A stretch of DNA of 64,000 nucleotides from an uncultured Lachnospiraceae bacterium (GTDB lineage Bacteria > Bacillota > Clostridia > Lachnospirales > Lachnospiraceae): the NCBI GenBank assembly GCA_947627245.1, contig CANQVH010000005.1, forward strand, positions 24,163-88,162, written 5' to 3'. Positions 46,650 to 55,935 of the stretch are shown one piece after another. A program made the position numbers and the translations under genes. Under the pieces are notes generated by a model. It had not been told where the DNA came from, ran no database searches, and saw nothing but the letters and a program-made list of their open reading frames with translations. Each line of letters begins with the position of its first letter. Position 1 is the first letter of the stretch.

Positions 46650-46678
46650 TTTACAAGGACTTTACAATAGTATAAAAT
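46650..46678 (+). promoter_or_regulatory. candidate promoter for the small conserved gene
   Basis: TTTACA (46650-46655), 17 bp and TAAAAT (46673-46678), about 55 bp before the ATG at 46732. Confidence 0.5.
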
Positions 46679-46731
46679 AAAAACAAAATCAAAGCGGCAT
46701 GCGGTTTTTGCCAAGCCGTAAGGAGGATGAA

Positions 46732-46929
46732 ATGGACAAAAATTTAGATAAAGCTTTTTTACTGACATACACAGCGGAGGGGGAAGACGGATTCCCGCAT
46801 TTTTGCCACGCATGGTTCAAGTCGGAAGAGAATCTGAGGATGTTTTGGGAGGAAGAAAAGGCTAAGGGCAGGAAGCTGGAAGAGGACCTTGCGATTGAGA
46901 TTTTGGATTATCGTCCGGTCGACTTATGA
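46732..46929 (+). CDS. small conserved-type protein of unknown function
   Basis: A protein of 65 residues from ATG 46732, with AAGGAGG at 46720-46726. It is acidic and soluble: FLLTYTAEGEDGFPHFCHAW, then a helix SEENLRMFWEEEKAKGRKLEE and a short end AIEILDYRPVDL. I do not recognise a named family. The good ribosome site and upstream promoter argue that it is real. It stands alone between the MBL cassette and the CBS-domain gene. Confidence 0.65.
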   Translation: MDKNLDKAFLLTYTAEGEDGFPHFCHAWFKSEENLRMFWEEEKAKGRKLEEDLAIEILDYRPVDL

Positions 46930-46989
46930 AGTCCGGACGGTTCCACTTTCTAACCAAAGTGTAAAAAAAGTGAAAAAAGTCTATATTAA

Positions 46990-47018
46990 TTGAATCGGCG
47001 TATCGCGTATGGTATAAT
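46990..47018 (+). promoter_or_regulatory. promoter of the CBS-domain gene
   Basis: TTGAAT (46990-46995), 17 bp and a perfect TATAAT (47013-47018). The start codon is at 47059. Confidence 0.7.
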
Positions 47019-47020
47019 GT

Positions 47021-47050
47021 CCCCGAAAGCAATCAGCATAACTGTCGGGG
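47021..47050 (+). promoter_or_regulatory. 5' UTR hairpin covering the ribosome site
   Basis: CCCCGA (47021-47026) pairs with TCGGGG (47045-47050), and the latter is part of the GGGGG ribosome site for the ATG at 47059. The hairpin would hide the site unless melted, suggesting translational control. Confidence 0.4.
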
Positions 47051-47058
47051 GATATTAC

Positions 47059-47469
47059 ATGAATATTTTATTTTATCTGGTACCCAAGAGCAACGTGGCG
47101 TATCTGTTTGACGACTATACGCTTCGACAGGCTCTTGAGAAGATGGAGTACCACAAATACAGCTCCGTGCCGATCATCAATCGCGCGGGGGCATATGTCG
47201 GGACGCTCACGGAAGGGGACGTGCTCTGGGAGATCTGCAGGAAAGGAAGCTATGACTTCCGCGACGCGGAGGATATTCCGATCCGGCGGCTGCATCGAAA
47301 GCGGGACAACCAGCCGGTCAATGTGAACTGCAATATCGAGGATCTTGTCATGACCTCTCTGAATCAGAATTTTGTCCCGGTGATCGACGACAACGGTATT
47401 TTCATCGGAATTGTTACAAGAAAAAGTATTATAGAATATTGTTACAATCAGTATAAAAAGCTTGTCTGA
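47059..47469 (+). CDS. CBS-domain-pair protein
   Basis: A protein of 136 residues starting at ATG 47059. Two CBS repeats are visible: YTLRQALEKMEYHKYSSVPI with GAYVGTLTEGDVLWEI, and CNIEDLVMTSLNQNFVPVID with GIFIGIVTRKSIIEY. Stand-alone CBS pairs bind adenosine nucleotides (AMP, ATP, SAM, c-di-AMP) and act as sensors. Unlike an enzyme-linked CBS, there is no fused domain, so its partner is unknown. The gene ends where the next promoter begins. Confidence 0.9.
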   Translation: MNILFYLVPKSNVAYLFDDYTLRQALEKMEYHKYSSVPIINRAGAYVGTLTEGDVLWEICRKGSYDFRDAEDIPIRRLHRKRDNQPVNVNCNIEDLVMTSLNQNFVPVIDDNGIFIGIVTRKSIIEYCYNQYKKLV

Positions 47470-47490
47470 CGTTTTAAAATGTGTTAGAAT
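47462..47490 (+). promoter_or_regulatory. extended -10 promoter of the amidase gene
   Basis: TTGTCT (47462-47467), 17 bp and TAGAAT (47485-47490) preceded by TGT, an extended -10. It overlaps the end of the CBS gene. Confidence 0.6.
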
Positions 47491-47507
47491 GTTACGAAAA
47501 TGTAACA
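47490..47507. promoter_or_regulatory. TGTTAC-N6-GTAACA operator-like palindrome
   Basis: A perfect 6-bp dyad (arms 47490-47495 and 47502-47507) overlaps the likely transcription start of the amidase gene. Related TTGTTACAA sequences occur at 47411-47419 and 47439-47447, inside the end of the CBS gene. Confidence 0.4.
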
Positions 47508-47531
47508 ATCAGAAAAATGGAGTGATACATA

Positions 47532-49463
47532 ATGAAGATGAGTTGGAAGATGCTGATTTTACCGATGATGCTTGCGGCGGCTTTGTGCGTGGGCTCGCAG
47601 GCTGCGCCGGCGGATACGCAGGATCCGAACGCGCAGGCGGGGGCGTCCGGGACGCAGGAGTCGAATACGCAGACGGGAGTGTCCGGGACGCAGGGGTCGA
47701 ATACGCAGACAGGAGTGTCCGGGACGCAGAGCTCAAATACGCAGACGGGATCGTCCGGAGCGCAGGTTCCCTACGTGCAGTCGGAGCCGTCGCTGAAGCG
47801 CGGCCTTCAGGAAGAGGACGGCTTCCTTTTCTACTATGACAGCAACGGATACCGCGCGACGGGCTGGATGGAGATAAAGGGCGACTTTTATTATTTTTGT
47901 CCGAATGCGGCGGATGCGCCGGTGGGAAGCGCTGCGACAGGCATTTTGACGATCGGCGCCGACCGCTATTATTTTGACGATGAGGGCGTCCTGCAGACAG
48001 GCTGGCAGACGGTCGACGGGACGCGCTGTTATTGTGCTCCCGAGGGAGAGGCCGGCGAGATCGGAAAGCTGTATACCGGACTTCAACTGATCGATGGGAA
48101 CCGCTATTTCTTTGAGGATGACGGCGCGATGAAGATCGGCTGGGTCACGTACGGGAAAAAGACCTACTTTTTCAACCGGAAAAAGAAATCCGCGAAATAC
48201 GGCGCCGCATATACCGGGTGGAACACGATCGGCAAGGAGAAATACTATTTCACGGCCAAAGGCGTTATGAAGAAGAACCGCTGGATCAGCAAGAAATATT
48301 ATGTCGGCGCGGACGGCAAGATGCTGAAGAATTGTGTGACGCCGGACGGTTATTATGTGGATTCCAAGGGTGTGAAGGGGAAACAGGTAAGCGGTTTTGT
48401 GAAGGTGGGCGGCAAGGTCTACTGTTATGTTTCCGGGGAAATGATGACAGGGCTGAAGAAGATCGGCAAGAACAGATATTACTTCAAGGAGAACGGCGCG
48501 CGCAAGGAGAAGGGCTGGGTCACCGTAGACGGGGACAAGTACTATATCCAGAAGGGCGTCGTCCAGACCGGCTGGGTGGTCTGCAAAGGAAAGCGTTATT
48601 ATTTTTCCGCCAAAGGAAAGCTGGTGACAAACAAGACGGTGGACGGTGTCACGATCGGAGCGGATGGCGTCGCGCCGGTATCGGTTCTTTTGCTCTCCGG
48701 CCACGGGCAGGGAGACCCCGGAGCCAGCGCGACTTACGGCTCGACGTACTACCGGGAGGATCTTCTCACGCGCCAGTTTTCTACCTTGATTTACAATCAG
48801 TTAAAAAGCACGGCGCCGGGCATGTCGGTGACGATGTATGATCAGAATTATGACTGCTATCAGGTGCTGGCCGGGCAGAAGACGGGCCCGAAGCCGAACT
48901 TCAAGGCGTATGACTACGTTCTGGAGATTCATTTCAACGCTACGGGATATTCCGAAAAGGATTCGAACGGAAACGGAAGCTGCAAGGGTACATGCATTTA
49001 TGTCAACTCGGCAAAGACGGACACCACGCTCGACGCGAGGATTGTTGCGGCTGTGACGAAGGCGGCCGGTCTTCCGATCCGCGGCGGAGGCACGGGGGTA
49101 ATGCGCTCCTCGGGACTGCTGAATGCGAGGACGGTGCAGGGACAGGGCGTGTCCTACGGACTTCTGGAGACTGTTTACATCGACGACCGCGACGATATCA
49201 CTGTCTACAACAAGTACAAAAAGGCGATGGCGAAGGCCGCTGCGACGGCGATCCGGGAGTATTTCGGGGTCGAGGCTGCGGCTCCGTCCGTGACGGATAC
49301 AGAGGAATCGGATGAGGCGGACGCGTCCGTGTCGGACACGGTGGATTCGTCAATGTCGGACACGGCGGATTCGTCCGTGTCGGATACGGCGGATTCCTCC
49401 GCAGCGAGTACAGCGGATTCGTCCGCGTCGAATACGGGGACTTCCCCTGCGACGGATGAGTGA
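47532..49463 (+). CDS. secreted N-acetylmuramoyl-L-alanine amidase with cell-wall-binding repeats
   Basis: A protein of 643 residues. A signal peptide (MKMSWKMLILPMMLAAALCV, cleavage near residue 25) is followed by a Thr/Gln/Ser-rich repeat region (about 28-80) of near-identical GTQxSNTQTGVS units. Next come choline-binding-type aromatic repeats (about 95-385; FLFYYDSNGYRATGW, RYYFDDEGVLQTGW and similar). The amidase_3 catalytic domain (about 390-580) has LLSGHGQGDPGA, YVLEIHFNAT and YGLLETVYIDD. A Ser/Asp/Thr tail (SVSDTADSS units) ends the protein. It would cleave stem peptides from glycan strands at the cell surface, in division, autolysis or spore formation. Confidence 0.88.
   Translation: MKMSWKMLILPMMLAAALCVGSQAAPADTQDPNAQAGASGTQESNTQTGVSGTQGSNTQTGVSGTQSSNTQTGSSGAQVPYVQSEPSLKRGLQEEDGFLFYYDSNGYRATGWMEIKGDFYYFCPNAADAPVGSAATGILTIGADRYYFDDEGVLQTGWQTVDGTRCYCAPEGEAGEIGKLYTGLQLIDGNRYFFEDDGAMKIGWVTYGKKTYFFNRKKKSAKYGAAYTGWNTIGKEKYYFTAKGVMKKNRWISKKYYVGADGKMLKNCVTPDGYYVDSKGVKGKQVSGFVKVGGKVYCYVSGEMMTGLKKIGKNRYYFKENGARKEKGWVTVDGDKYYIQKGVVQTGWVVCKGKRYYFSAKGKLVTNKTVDGVTIGADGVAPVSVLLLSGHGQGDPGASATYGSTYYREDLLTRQFSTLIYNQLKSTAPGMSVTMYDQNYDCYQVLAGQKTGPKPNFKAYDYVLEIHFNATGYSEKDSNGNGSCKGTCIYVNSAKTDTTLDARIVAAVTKAAGLPIRGGGTGVMRSSGLLNARTVQGQGVSYGLLETVYIDDRDDITVYNKYKKAMAKAAATAIREYFGVEAAAPSVTDTEESDEADASVSDTVDSSMSDTADSSVSDTADSSAASTADSSASNTGTSPATDE
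47646..47753 (+). repeat. three tandem 36-bp repeats in the amidase gene
   Basis: Units begin TCCGGGACGCAG at 47646, 47682 and 47718, with a decayed copy before (from about 47610) and a partial copy after 47754. Each encodes 12 residues of the Thr/Gln/Ser-rich linker. Unit number can be expected to vary between strains. Confidence 0.85.
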
Positions 49464-49464
49464 A

Positions 49465-49493
49465 TTGACAAAGGATAGAATAGCTGTTAAAAT
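49465..49493 (+). promoter_or_regulatory. strong promoter of the ilv-leu operon
   Basis: TTGACA (49465-49470), 17 bp and TAAAAT (49488-49493) preceded by TGT, giving an extended -10. The leader is only about 30 nt, so no T-box or peptide attenuator fits here. Confidence 0.7.
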
Positions 49494-49531
49494 GGGTGGA
49501 AAGTTTTGAGAAGGCAGGAGCAGATGCGCAT

Positions 49532-50029
49532 ATGAAAAAGAGAGTTTTATCGCTGCTGGTGGACAATACCTCCGGCGTGTTGAGCCGTGTGGCAGGGCTG
49601 TTCAGCCGCCGCGGCTACAATATTGACAGTCTTACCGTGGGTGAGACGGCGGATCCGCGCTATTCCCGCATGACGGTTGTGGTGTCCGGGGACGAGCAGA
49701 TCTTAGACCAGATCACGAAGCAGCTTGCGAAGCTGATCGACGTGGTGGATATCAAGATCCTTGAGAATGAGACGAGCGTGAGCAGGGAGCTTGTGCTTGT
49801 CAAGCTGCGCGTAGACGCGGAGGATCGGCAGGCGGTCATCGCGATCGTAAATGTCTTCCGCGGCAATATCATTGACGTCGGCGTCGATTCTTTGATCGTG
49901 GAGCTCACCGGACAGCAGTCGAAGCTGGACGCTTTTCTGCGGCTGCTGGAGGGGCATGAGATTCTGGAGCTCGCACGGACGGGTATCACGGGGCTTTCCC
50001 GCGGTACGGACGATATACGCTATCTATAA
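49532..50029 (+). CDS. ilvN: acetolactate synthase small (regulatory) subunit
   Basis: A protein of 165 residues from ATG 49532. The N-terminal ACT domain starts RVLSLLVDNTSGVLSRVAGLFSRRGYNIDSL in outline, with SRMTVVVSGDE next, and the C-terminal half has VNVFRGNIIDVGVDSLIVELTG. It binds valine and regulates the large catalytic subunit IlvB, which is not in the window (the TPP enzyme at 23438 is in a sugar context). It heads ilvN-ilvC-leuC-leuD. Confidence 0.95.
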   Translation: MKKRVLSLLVDNTSGVLSRVAGLFSRRGYNIDSLTVGETADPRYSRMTVVVSGDEQILDQITKQLAKLIDVVDIKILENETSVSRELVLVKLRVDAEDRQAVIAIVNVFRGNIIDVGVDSLIVELTGQQSKLDAFLRLLEGHEILELARTGITGLSRGTDDIRYL

Positions 50030-50055
50030 AAAAATATATAAAGTGAGGAGAATGA

Positions 50056-51078
<1,023 letters not shown>

Positions 51079-51092
51079 GAATTGAGCGAACA

Positions 51093-51142
51093 GCCTGACA
51101 GACGACCTGCCAACCGAAAACGGATCGGGCAGTCTGACAGGC
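51093..51142. repeat. imperfect inverted repeat between ilvC and leuC
   Basis: GCCTGACAGAC (51093-51103) and GTCTGACAGGC (51132-51142) pair at 10 of 11 positions, with an inner CTGCC/GGCAG. AGAATTGAG occurs both before and after it. It may be an mRNA processing site or a leaky terminator. Confidence 0.45.
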
Positions 51143-51175
51143 GGCTTAACAATCAAGAATTGAGGAATAACAGAT

Positions 51176-52444
51176 ATGGGCATGACAATGACTCAGAAGA
51201 TTCTGGCGGCGGCGGCAGGACTTGACCGCGTGGAGGCCGGGCAGTTGATTGAGGCGAAGCTTGATCTGGTGCTCGGGAACGACATTACCTCCCCGGTGGC
51301 GATCCATGAGATGGATAAATTTACCGAGGACAAGGTGTTTGACAAGGACAAGATCGCGCTCGTCATGGATCATTTTATCCCAAACAAGGACATCAAGTCC
51401 GCGGAGCATTGCAAGTGCGTGCGCGAGTTCGCGTGTAAGCATGAGATCACGAATTATTTTGACGTAGGACAGATGGGCATCGAGCATGCGCTGCTCCCGG
51501 AGCAGGGGTTGACCGTGGCCGGAGATGTGATCATCGGCGCGGATTCCCATACCTGCACGTACGGAGCACTCGGCGCGTTTTCCACGGGTGTGGGCAGCAC
51601 GGACATGGCGGCCGGTATGGCGACGGGTAAGGCGTGGTTCAAGGTGCCGTCCGCGATTCGCTTCCATCTGGTCGGCAAGCCCTCGAAATGGGTGAGCGGT
51701 AAGGACATTATCCTGCACATCATCGGTATGATCGGCGTGGACGGCGCGCTGTACAAGTCGATGGAGTTTGTAGGAGAGGGAATTGCGCATTTGTCGATGG
51801 ACGATCGCTTCACGATCGCGAACATGGCGATTGAGGCCGGCGGCAAGAACGGTATTTTCCCGGTAGACGATAAGGCGATCGCTTATATGAAGGAGCATTC
51901 GAAGCGGGAGTTCAAGATCTATGAGGCGGATGCGGATGCCGTGTACGACGAGGAGTATACGATCGATCTGAGCGAACTTCGTCCGACGGTTGCGTTCCCG
52001 CATCTTCCGGAGAACACGAAGACGGTGGATGAGATCGCGGAGGATGTCGTTATCGATCAGGCGGTCATCGGTTCCTGCACGAACGGGCGTATGGACGACC
52101 TGCGCACGGCGGCGGAGATCCTGAAGGGCCGCAAGGTAAAGAAGGGTGTGCGCTGCATCGTGATCCCGGCGACGCAGGCGATCTACCTTCAGGCGATGGA
52201 GGAAGGCCTTTTGAAGATTTTTATTGAGGCAGGCGCTGTAGTCAGCACGCCGACGTGCGGGCCGTGTCTGGGCGGATACATGGGTATTCTGGCGGAAGGA
52301 GAGCGCTGTGTCTCCACGACGAACCGCAATTTCGTCGGCAGGATGGGACATGTGAAGTCGGAGGTGTATCTGGCGAGTCCGGCGGTCGCCGCGGCAAGCG
52401 CCGTCACCGGAAAAATATCCGCGCCGGGAGAGCTCGGGCTGTAA
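51176..52444 (+). CDS. leuC: 3-isopropylmalate dehydratase large subunit
   Basis: A protein of 422 residues, the shorter archaeal/clostridial type. Aconitase-family hallmarks are [52 protein letters not shown] in outline, and the [4Fe-4S] cysteines in IGSCTNGR and PTCGPCLGG. Together with LeuD it isomerises 2-isopropylmalate to 3-isopropylmalate in leucine synthesis. Confidence 0.97.
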   Translation: MGMTMTQKILAAAAGLDRVEAGQLIEAKLDLVLGNDITSPVAIHEMDKFTEDKVFDKDKIALVMDHFIPNKDIKSAEHCKCVREFACKHEITNYFDVGQMGIEHALLPEQGLTVAGDVIIGADSHTCTYGALGAFSTGVGSTDMAAGMATGKAWFKVPSAIRFHLVGKPSKWVSGKDIILHIIGMIGVDGALYKSMEFVGEGIAHLSMDDRFTIANMAIEAGGKNGIFPVDDKAIAYMKEHSKREFKIYEADADAVYDEEYTIDLSELRPTVAFPHLPENTKTVDEIAEDVVIDQAVIGSCTNGRMDDLRTAAEILKGRKVKKGVRCIVIPATQAIYLQAMEEGLLKIFIEAGAVVSTPTCGPCLGGYMGILAEGERCVSTTNRNFVGRMGHVKSEVYLASPAVAAASAVTGKISAPGELGL

Positions 52445-52484
52445 GCCTTGCCGCCATTTGCAGGGCGGCGGAATGGAGATTATC

Positions 52485-52970
52485 ATGAAAGCATGTGGAA
52501 GAGTGTTTAAATACGGGGACAACGTCGACACGGATGTAATCATCCCGGCGCGCTATCTGAATTCCTCGGATCCTGCAGAGCTTGCGACGCATTGTATGGA
52601 GGATATCGATAAGGGGTTCGTGAACAAGGTGCACAAGGGTGACATCATCGTAGCCGAGAAGAATTTCGGCTGCGGGTCCTCGCGTGAGCATGCGCCGATC
52701 GCGATCAAGGCGGCCGGCGTGAGCTGTGTGATCGCCGAGACGTTTGCGCGGATTTTTTACCGCAACGCCATCAATATCGGCCTGCCGATCATCGAGTGTC
52801 CGGAGGCGTCAAAGGGCATTGAGGCGGGGGATGAGGTCGAGATTGATTTTGACAGCGGTATGATCTACAACCGCACGAAGGGCACGAGCTTTCAGGGACA
52901 GGCGTTCCCGGAGTTCATGCAGAAGATTATCAAAGCAGAGGGCTTGATTAATTATATCAATCAGGCATAA
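52485..52970 (+). CDS. leuD: 3-isopropylmalate dehydratase small subunit
   Basis: A protein of 161 residues from ATG 52485, with GGAG six bases upstream. [19 protein letters not shown], the substrate loop [16 protein letters not shown] and [15 protein letters not shown] are typical. It forms the swivelling domain that completes the LeuCD enzyme. leuA and leuB are not in the window. Confidence 0.97.
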   Translation: MKACGRVFKYGDNVDTDVIIPARYLNSSDPAELATHCMEDIDKGFVNKVHKGDIIVAEKNFGCGSSREHAPIAIKAAGVSCVIAETFARIFYRNAINIGLPIIECPEASKGIEAGDEVEIDFDSGMIYNRTKGTSFQGQAFPEFMQKIIKAEGLINYINQA

Positions 52971-52976
52971 AAGGCG

Positions 52977-53022
52977 GACCGCCTCGGTTTGTTTCGGATT
53001 TCCGGCGCCGGGGCGGTCGTTT
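52977..53022 (+). terminator. terminator of the ilv-leu operon
   Basis: GACCGCCTCGG (52977-52987) pairs with CCGGGGCGGTC (53008-53018) over 11 bp with one G-T pair, followed by GTTTTG. It begins seven bases after the leuD stop. Confidence 0.6.
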
Positions 53023-53095
53023 TGTGTAAAGCTTATATGGAAAAAATGTACTAGAACGGCACGAACCGGCATACTGTAGAATAGACTGATCTTTT

Positions 53096-53122
53096 GCAAC
53101 TATGCAAGCCTTGCGTAGCTGC
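53096..53122. promoter_or_regulatory. 27-bp dyad upstream of the SpoIID-like gene
   Basis: GCAACTATGCAAG and CTTGCGTAGCTGC flank a single base, with 11 of 13 Watson-Crick matches plus one T-G pair. The arms abut, so it is more likely a protein-binding operator than a hairpin. It ends 22 bp before the ATG at 53145. The gap 52971-53144 has no gene. Confidence 0.4.
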
Positions 53123-53144
53123 GGTGTTTATACAGAGGTGCCGG

Positions 53145-54566
53145 ATGAACAGGGAAAAGAAATGGAGGCTTCGCGTGCTGGCCGGACTGCAGGTGTTCGC
53201 GGCGGCTGCGATCGCAGGCGCAATCCTATATCTGCTGTATCGATACGTGCAGTACGGGGAGCGCTTTGCGCGGGAGACGGGCGCGCGGCGGCAGACGGAG
53301 AATCTATGGACAGCCGATTCGGAGAAGACAGATTTCGGGCCGGCGGTTTCGGAGGCGGCGGAATCGGAGACGGCGGATTCAAAGATCACCGCGGCGGAAG
53401 AAAATACGGAGAAATCAATACGCGTGCGTCTTCTGACCGATGATTTTTTGGGAGAATATCACGAGGAAGTCATTCTGACCTGCGAGAAATCGTTTGATGT
53501 TAAGCTGGACGGGAAGCGTATCCGAAAGGGGAAGACGTATCGCGTCCGAGCGTCTGAGCTGAAAAAAGGACAGGCACTGCAGGCCGCAAGAAAGGATGGA
53601 GGCCCGATCACCGTGGAAAGTCTGAACCGCGCGGACGGTCATCCGCAGTACGCGGGGATCCTCCGGATGTACCGCGGGGACGGGGGTATCGTGCTGGTGA
53701 ACGAGCTTCCGCTTGAGGAATATCTTTGCGGTGTGGTCGCGAGCGAGATGCCGTCCGACTATCCCGAGGAGGCGCTGAAGGCGCAGGCGGTCTGTGCGCG
53801 GACATACGCCTGCTGTTGTATTCAGAACGCGGGCAATGAGGATGCGGATCTGGATGACAGCGTAAGCTATCAGGTGTATAATAACTATCAGGCGACGGAT
53901 CAGTCGCGTCGCGCGGTGGAGGCGACGGCAGGCGAGACGCTTCCGCTCGATGAGATACAGTATTATTCGACTTCCTGTCAGTCGGAGCACCGGGAGGATC
54001 TGGACAGCGACAAAGCGTTTCGAGGTTTTTTGTCGCAGGAACCGGACGCGGGTGAGGAGTTTGATTCCCCGTGGCTTCGCTGGGAAACGGAAATTTCTGC
54101 GCGGGATATTTTGCAGGAGCTGGTTTCCGGTTATGGGTGGCAGGCAGACCGGATTGATGAGATCCGAACCGTGCGGCGCGCAGGAAACGGTCAGGTGCTG
54201 GAGCTTGAGGTGCGTGGCGGAGACGAGACAGAGCGGATTAAGGGAGAGTATGCCGTACGGCAGGTGTTATCGCCCGGACAGACGATTCTCCGATTGAGGG
54301 ACGGAGAAGAGCATTCCGGGATGCGGCTTTTGCCGAGCGCATTTTTTTGGATGGAGATGGTCAGACAGCAGGATCCCAAAGACGGAGTATCCGGAAAAGA
54401 CGGCGAAGAAGCGAAGCCCCCGATCGACAAGGTGGCGCTCCATGGGGGCGGCTATGGACACGGGATCGGGATGAGCCAGTGCGGAGCGGCGGCTTTGGCG
54501 GAGAAAGGACTGGACTATCGGGAGATTCTGGAATATTATTATAGTGTCGGCATCAACAGTCGTTAG
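53145..54566 (+). CDS. SpoIID/LytB-domain protein
   Basis: A protein of 473 residues from ATG 53145 (AGAGGTG upstream). A single membrane anchor (about residues 8-30) is followed by an acidic linker. The SpoIID/LytB domain follows: LRMYRGDGGIVLVNELPLEEYLCGVVASEMP in outline, LKAQAVCARTYACC, ATAGETL, YYSTSCQSEHRED and the ending HGGGYGHGIGMSQCGAAALAEKG. SpoIID-type enzymes are lytic transglycosylases that cut denuded glycan strands in engulfment. Several such genes occur in spore formers, so this may be SpoIID or a paralogue. Confidence 0.87.
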   Translation: MNREKKWRLRVLAGLQVFAAAAIAGAILYLLYRYVQYGERFARETGARRQTENLWTADSEKTDFGPAVSEAAESETADSKITAAEENTEKSIRVRLLTDDFLGEYHEEVILTCEKSFDVKLDGKRIRKGKTYRVRASELKKGQALQAARKDGGPITVESLNRADGHPQYAGILRMYRGDGGIVLVNELPLEEYLCGVVASEMPSDYPEEALKAQAVCARTYACCCIQNAGNEDADLDDSVSYQVYNNYQATDQSRRAVEATAGETLPLDEIQYYSTSCQSEHREDLDSDKAFRGFLSQEPDAGEEFDSPWLRWETEISARDILQELVSGYGWQADRIDEIRTVRRAGNGQVLELEVRGGDETERIKGEYAVRQVLSPGQTILRLRDGEEHSGMRLLPSAFFWMEMVRQQDPKDGVSGKDGEEAKPPIDKVALHGGGYGHGIGMSQCGAAALAEKGLDYREILEYYYSVGINSR

Positions 54567-54626
54567 CTGTGATCTGCATGGCGTCTCTTGGCATCCGGAA
54601 TACGACAGAGGAAAGAGAGCTTGGGT

Positions 54627-55505
54627 ATGACTTTTTTATCGAGACTGAAGGACATAGTTTTCCGGTTCATGTATAAGATGGACAGGGACCGCGTCAGGGC
54701 GCATTCCGCGGAGGCGGCGTTCTTTATCATCATGAGCTTTTTTCCGGTGCTGATGTTGCTTCTGACGCTGGTACAATTCACGCCGATCACGCAGCAGCAG
54801 GTGCTGACTACGATTGAGGATATCACGCCGATGGGGATGATCGAGTTTCTGGAGCCGATCGTCGACGCGATCTACAATCAGCCGATCTCGGTGATCTCGT
54901 GGACGGCGATCGCGGCGCTTTGGACGGCCGGAAAGGCGATTATGGGTCTGGCGGACGGGATGAATTCCATCTATGGGGTTCAGAAGACAAAAAATTACCT
55001 TGTGACGCGGATACGGGCGGCGTTCTATATGATTCTGATGATCCTCGCCCTGATTCTGAGTCTGGCGATCCTTGTGTTCGGCTACAGCATTCAGGAGTAT
55101 CTGACGAAGCGCTTCCCGAACATGAGCCGATATACCGGGAATCTGCTGGTGACACCGATGGCGATCGCGCTTCTTGTCCTCATTGTGTTGTTTGTGGTGC
55201 TGTATACGTTTCTGCCGGATACGCGTCAGAAATTTTTCGGACAGTTTCCGGGGGCTATATTTTCCGCCATCTCTTGGGCGGTGTATTCCTACGGTTTTTC
55301 CATATATCTTGATTACGTCGGCAGTATGTCGGTGATCTACGGAAGCCTGACGACCCTTGTGGTCGTGATGCTGTGGCTTTACGGCAGTATGTATCTGCTG
55401 TTTATCGGAGCGGAGATCAATCACTACCTCGTGCAGCCTGAGATGTTCCCGCTTCCGGAGGAGGAGAAAAAAGACGCCGAGTCCTCGGATCAGGCAGGAC
55501 TTTAG
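54627..55505 (+). CDS. YihY/virulence factor BrkB family membrane protein
   Basis: A protein of 292 residues from ATG 54627. It has about six hydrophobic segments and family features: HSAEAAFFIIMSFFPVLMLLLTLVQ near residue 30, WTAGKAIMGLADGMNSIYG, RFPNMSRYTGNLL, YTFLPDTRQKFFGQFPGAIF and YGSLTTLVVVMLWLYGSMY with GAEIN. Once called ribonuclease BN by mistake; the actual role is unknown, possibly in envelope transport. It ends shortly before the pheST promoter. Confidence 0.88.
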   Translation: MTFLSRLKDIVFRFMYKMDRDRVRAHSAEAAFFIIMSFFPVLMLLLTLVQFTPITQQQVLTTIEDITPMGMIEFLEPIVDAIYNQPISVISWTAIAALWTAGKAIMGLADGMNSIYGVQKTKNYLVTRIRAAFYMILMILALILSLAILVFGYSIQEYLTKRFPNMSRYTGNLLVTPMAIALLVLIVLFVVLYTFLPDTRQKFFGQFPGAIFSAISWAVYSYGFSIYLDYVGSMSVIYGSLTTLVVVMLWLYGSMYLLFIGAEINHYLVQPEMFPLPEEEKKDAESSDQAGL

Positions 55506-55525
55506 ACGAGCGAGTGAAAAATAGC

Positions 55526-55554
55526 TTGACAGAAATTCCGGTTGTGGCTAGAAT
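55526..55554 (+). promoter_or_regulatory. promoter of the pheST leader
   Basis: TTGACA (55526-55531), 17 bp and TAGAAT (55549-55554). The T-box leader starts about seven bases downstream. Confidence 0.75.
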
Positions 55555-55560
55555 AGGATT

Positions 55561-55908
55561 TAAATTGGAAAGTCAAAGGCTGTGAAGGTGCACAGTAGAG
55601 AGCTGTCTTCCGACAGAGAGGGCGTGTCGTTGGCTGGAAGCGCGTCCGGGTTCAGACAGGGATCGAATTTCACACCGAAGCCGCGATTCTGAACAGACTG
55701 TGGGCAGAAGGGCGAGACGGACGGATCGGCTGACGATTGTCGTTTCCGCTGCGTGACAAAGACACGGGATGCGTATTGCTTCTGCTTGACTCACGGAAAG
55801 TAGGGATCGACGTCGGCGCACGTTACGCGTATTGAGCGCCTGCCTTCGGGTAGGAATCAGGGTGGTACCACGGATCAGACTTCGTCCCTATGCGGGAGGA
55901 AGTTTTTT
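55561..55908 (+). ncRNA. T-box leader, phenylalanine-type, upstream of pheST
   Basis: The leader ends with the T-box consensus AGGGTGGTACCACGG (55859-55873), whose TGGT bulge (55863-55866) matches the NCCA end of a tRNA with discriminator A. An AGTAGAGAG segment near 55598 fits the Stem I AG bulge region, and a TTC followed by A (55669-55671) is the likely specifier, matching phenylalanine. Uncharged tRNA-Phe would stabilise the antiterminator and let transcription run on into pheS. Confidence 0.85.
55879..55908 (+). terminator. regulated terminator of the T-box
   Basis: ACTTC-G-TCCC pairs with GGGA-G-GAAGT (one G-G mismatch) around a 5-nt loop, followed by a T-run (55904-55908). It competes with the antiterminator formed by the T-box sequence just upstream. 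Confidence 0.75.
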
Positions 55909-55935
55909 CATTTTTTAAAAGAAAGGACGAATATC

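Noticed and set aside
47646..47753. Tandem 36-bp units as a CRISPR array
   Set aside because: The units are directly adjacent with no spacers and are in frame inside the amidase coding sequence; no cas genes are present.
54588..54626. TTG start upstream of the YihY-like gene
   Set aside because: The extra 13 residues are not family-like and the TTG lacks a good ribosome site; ATG 54627 fits the family start.
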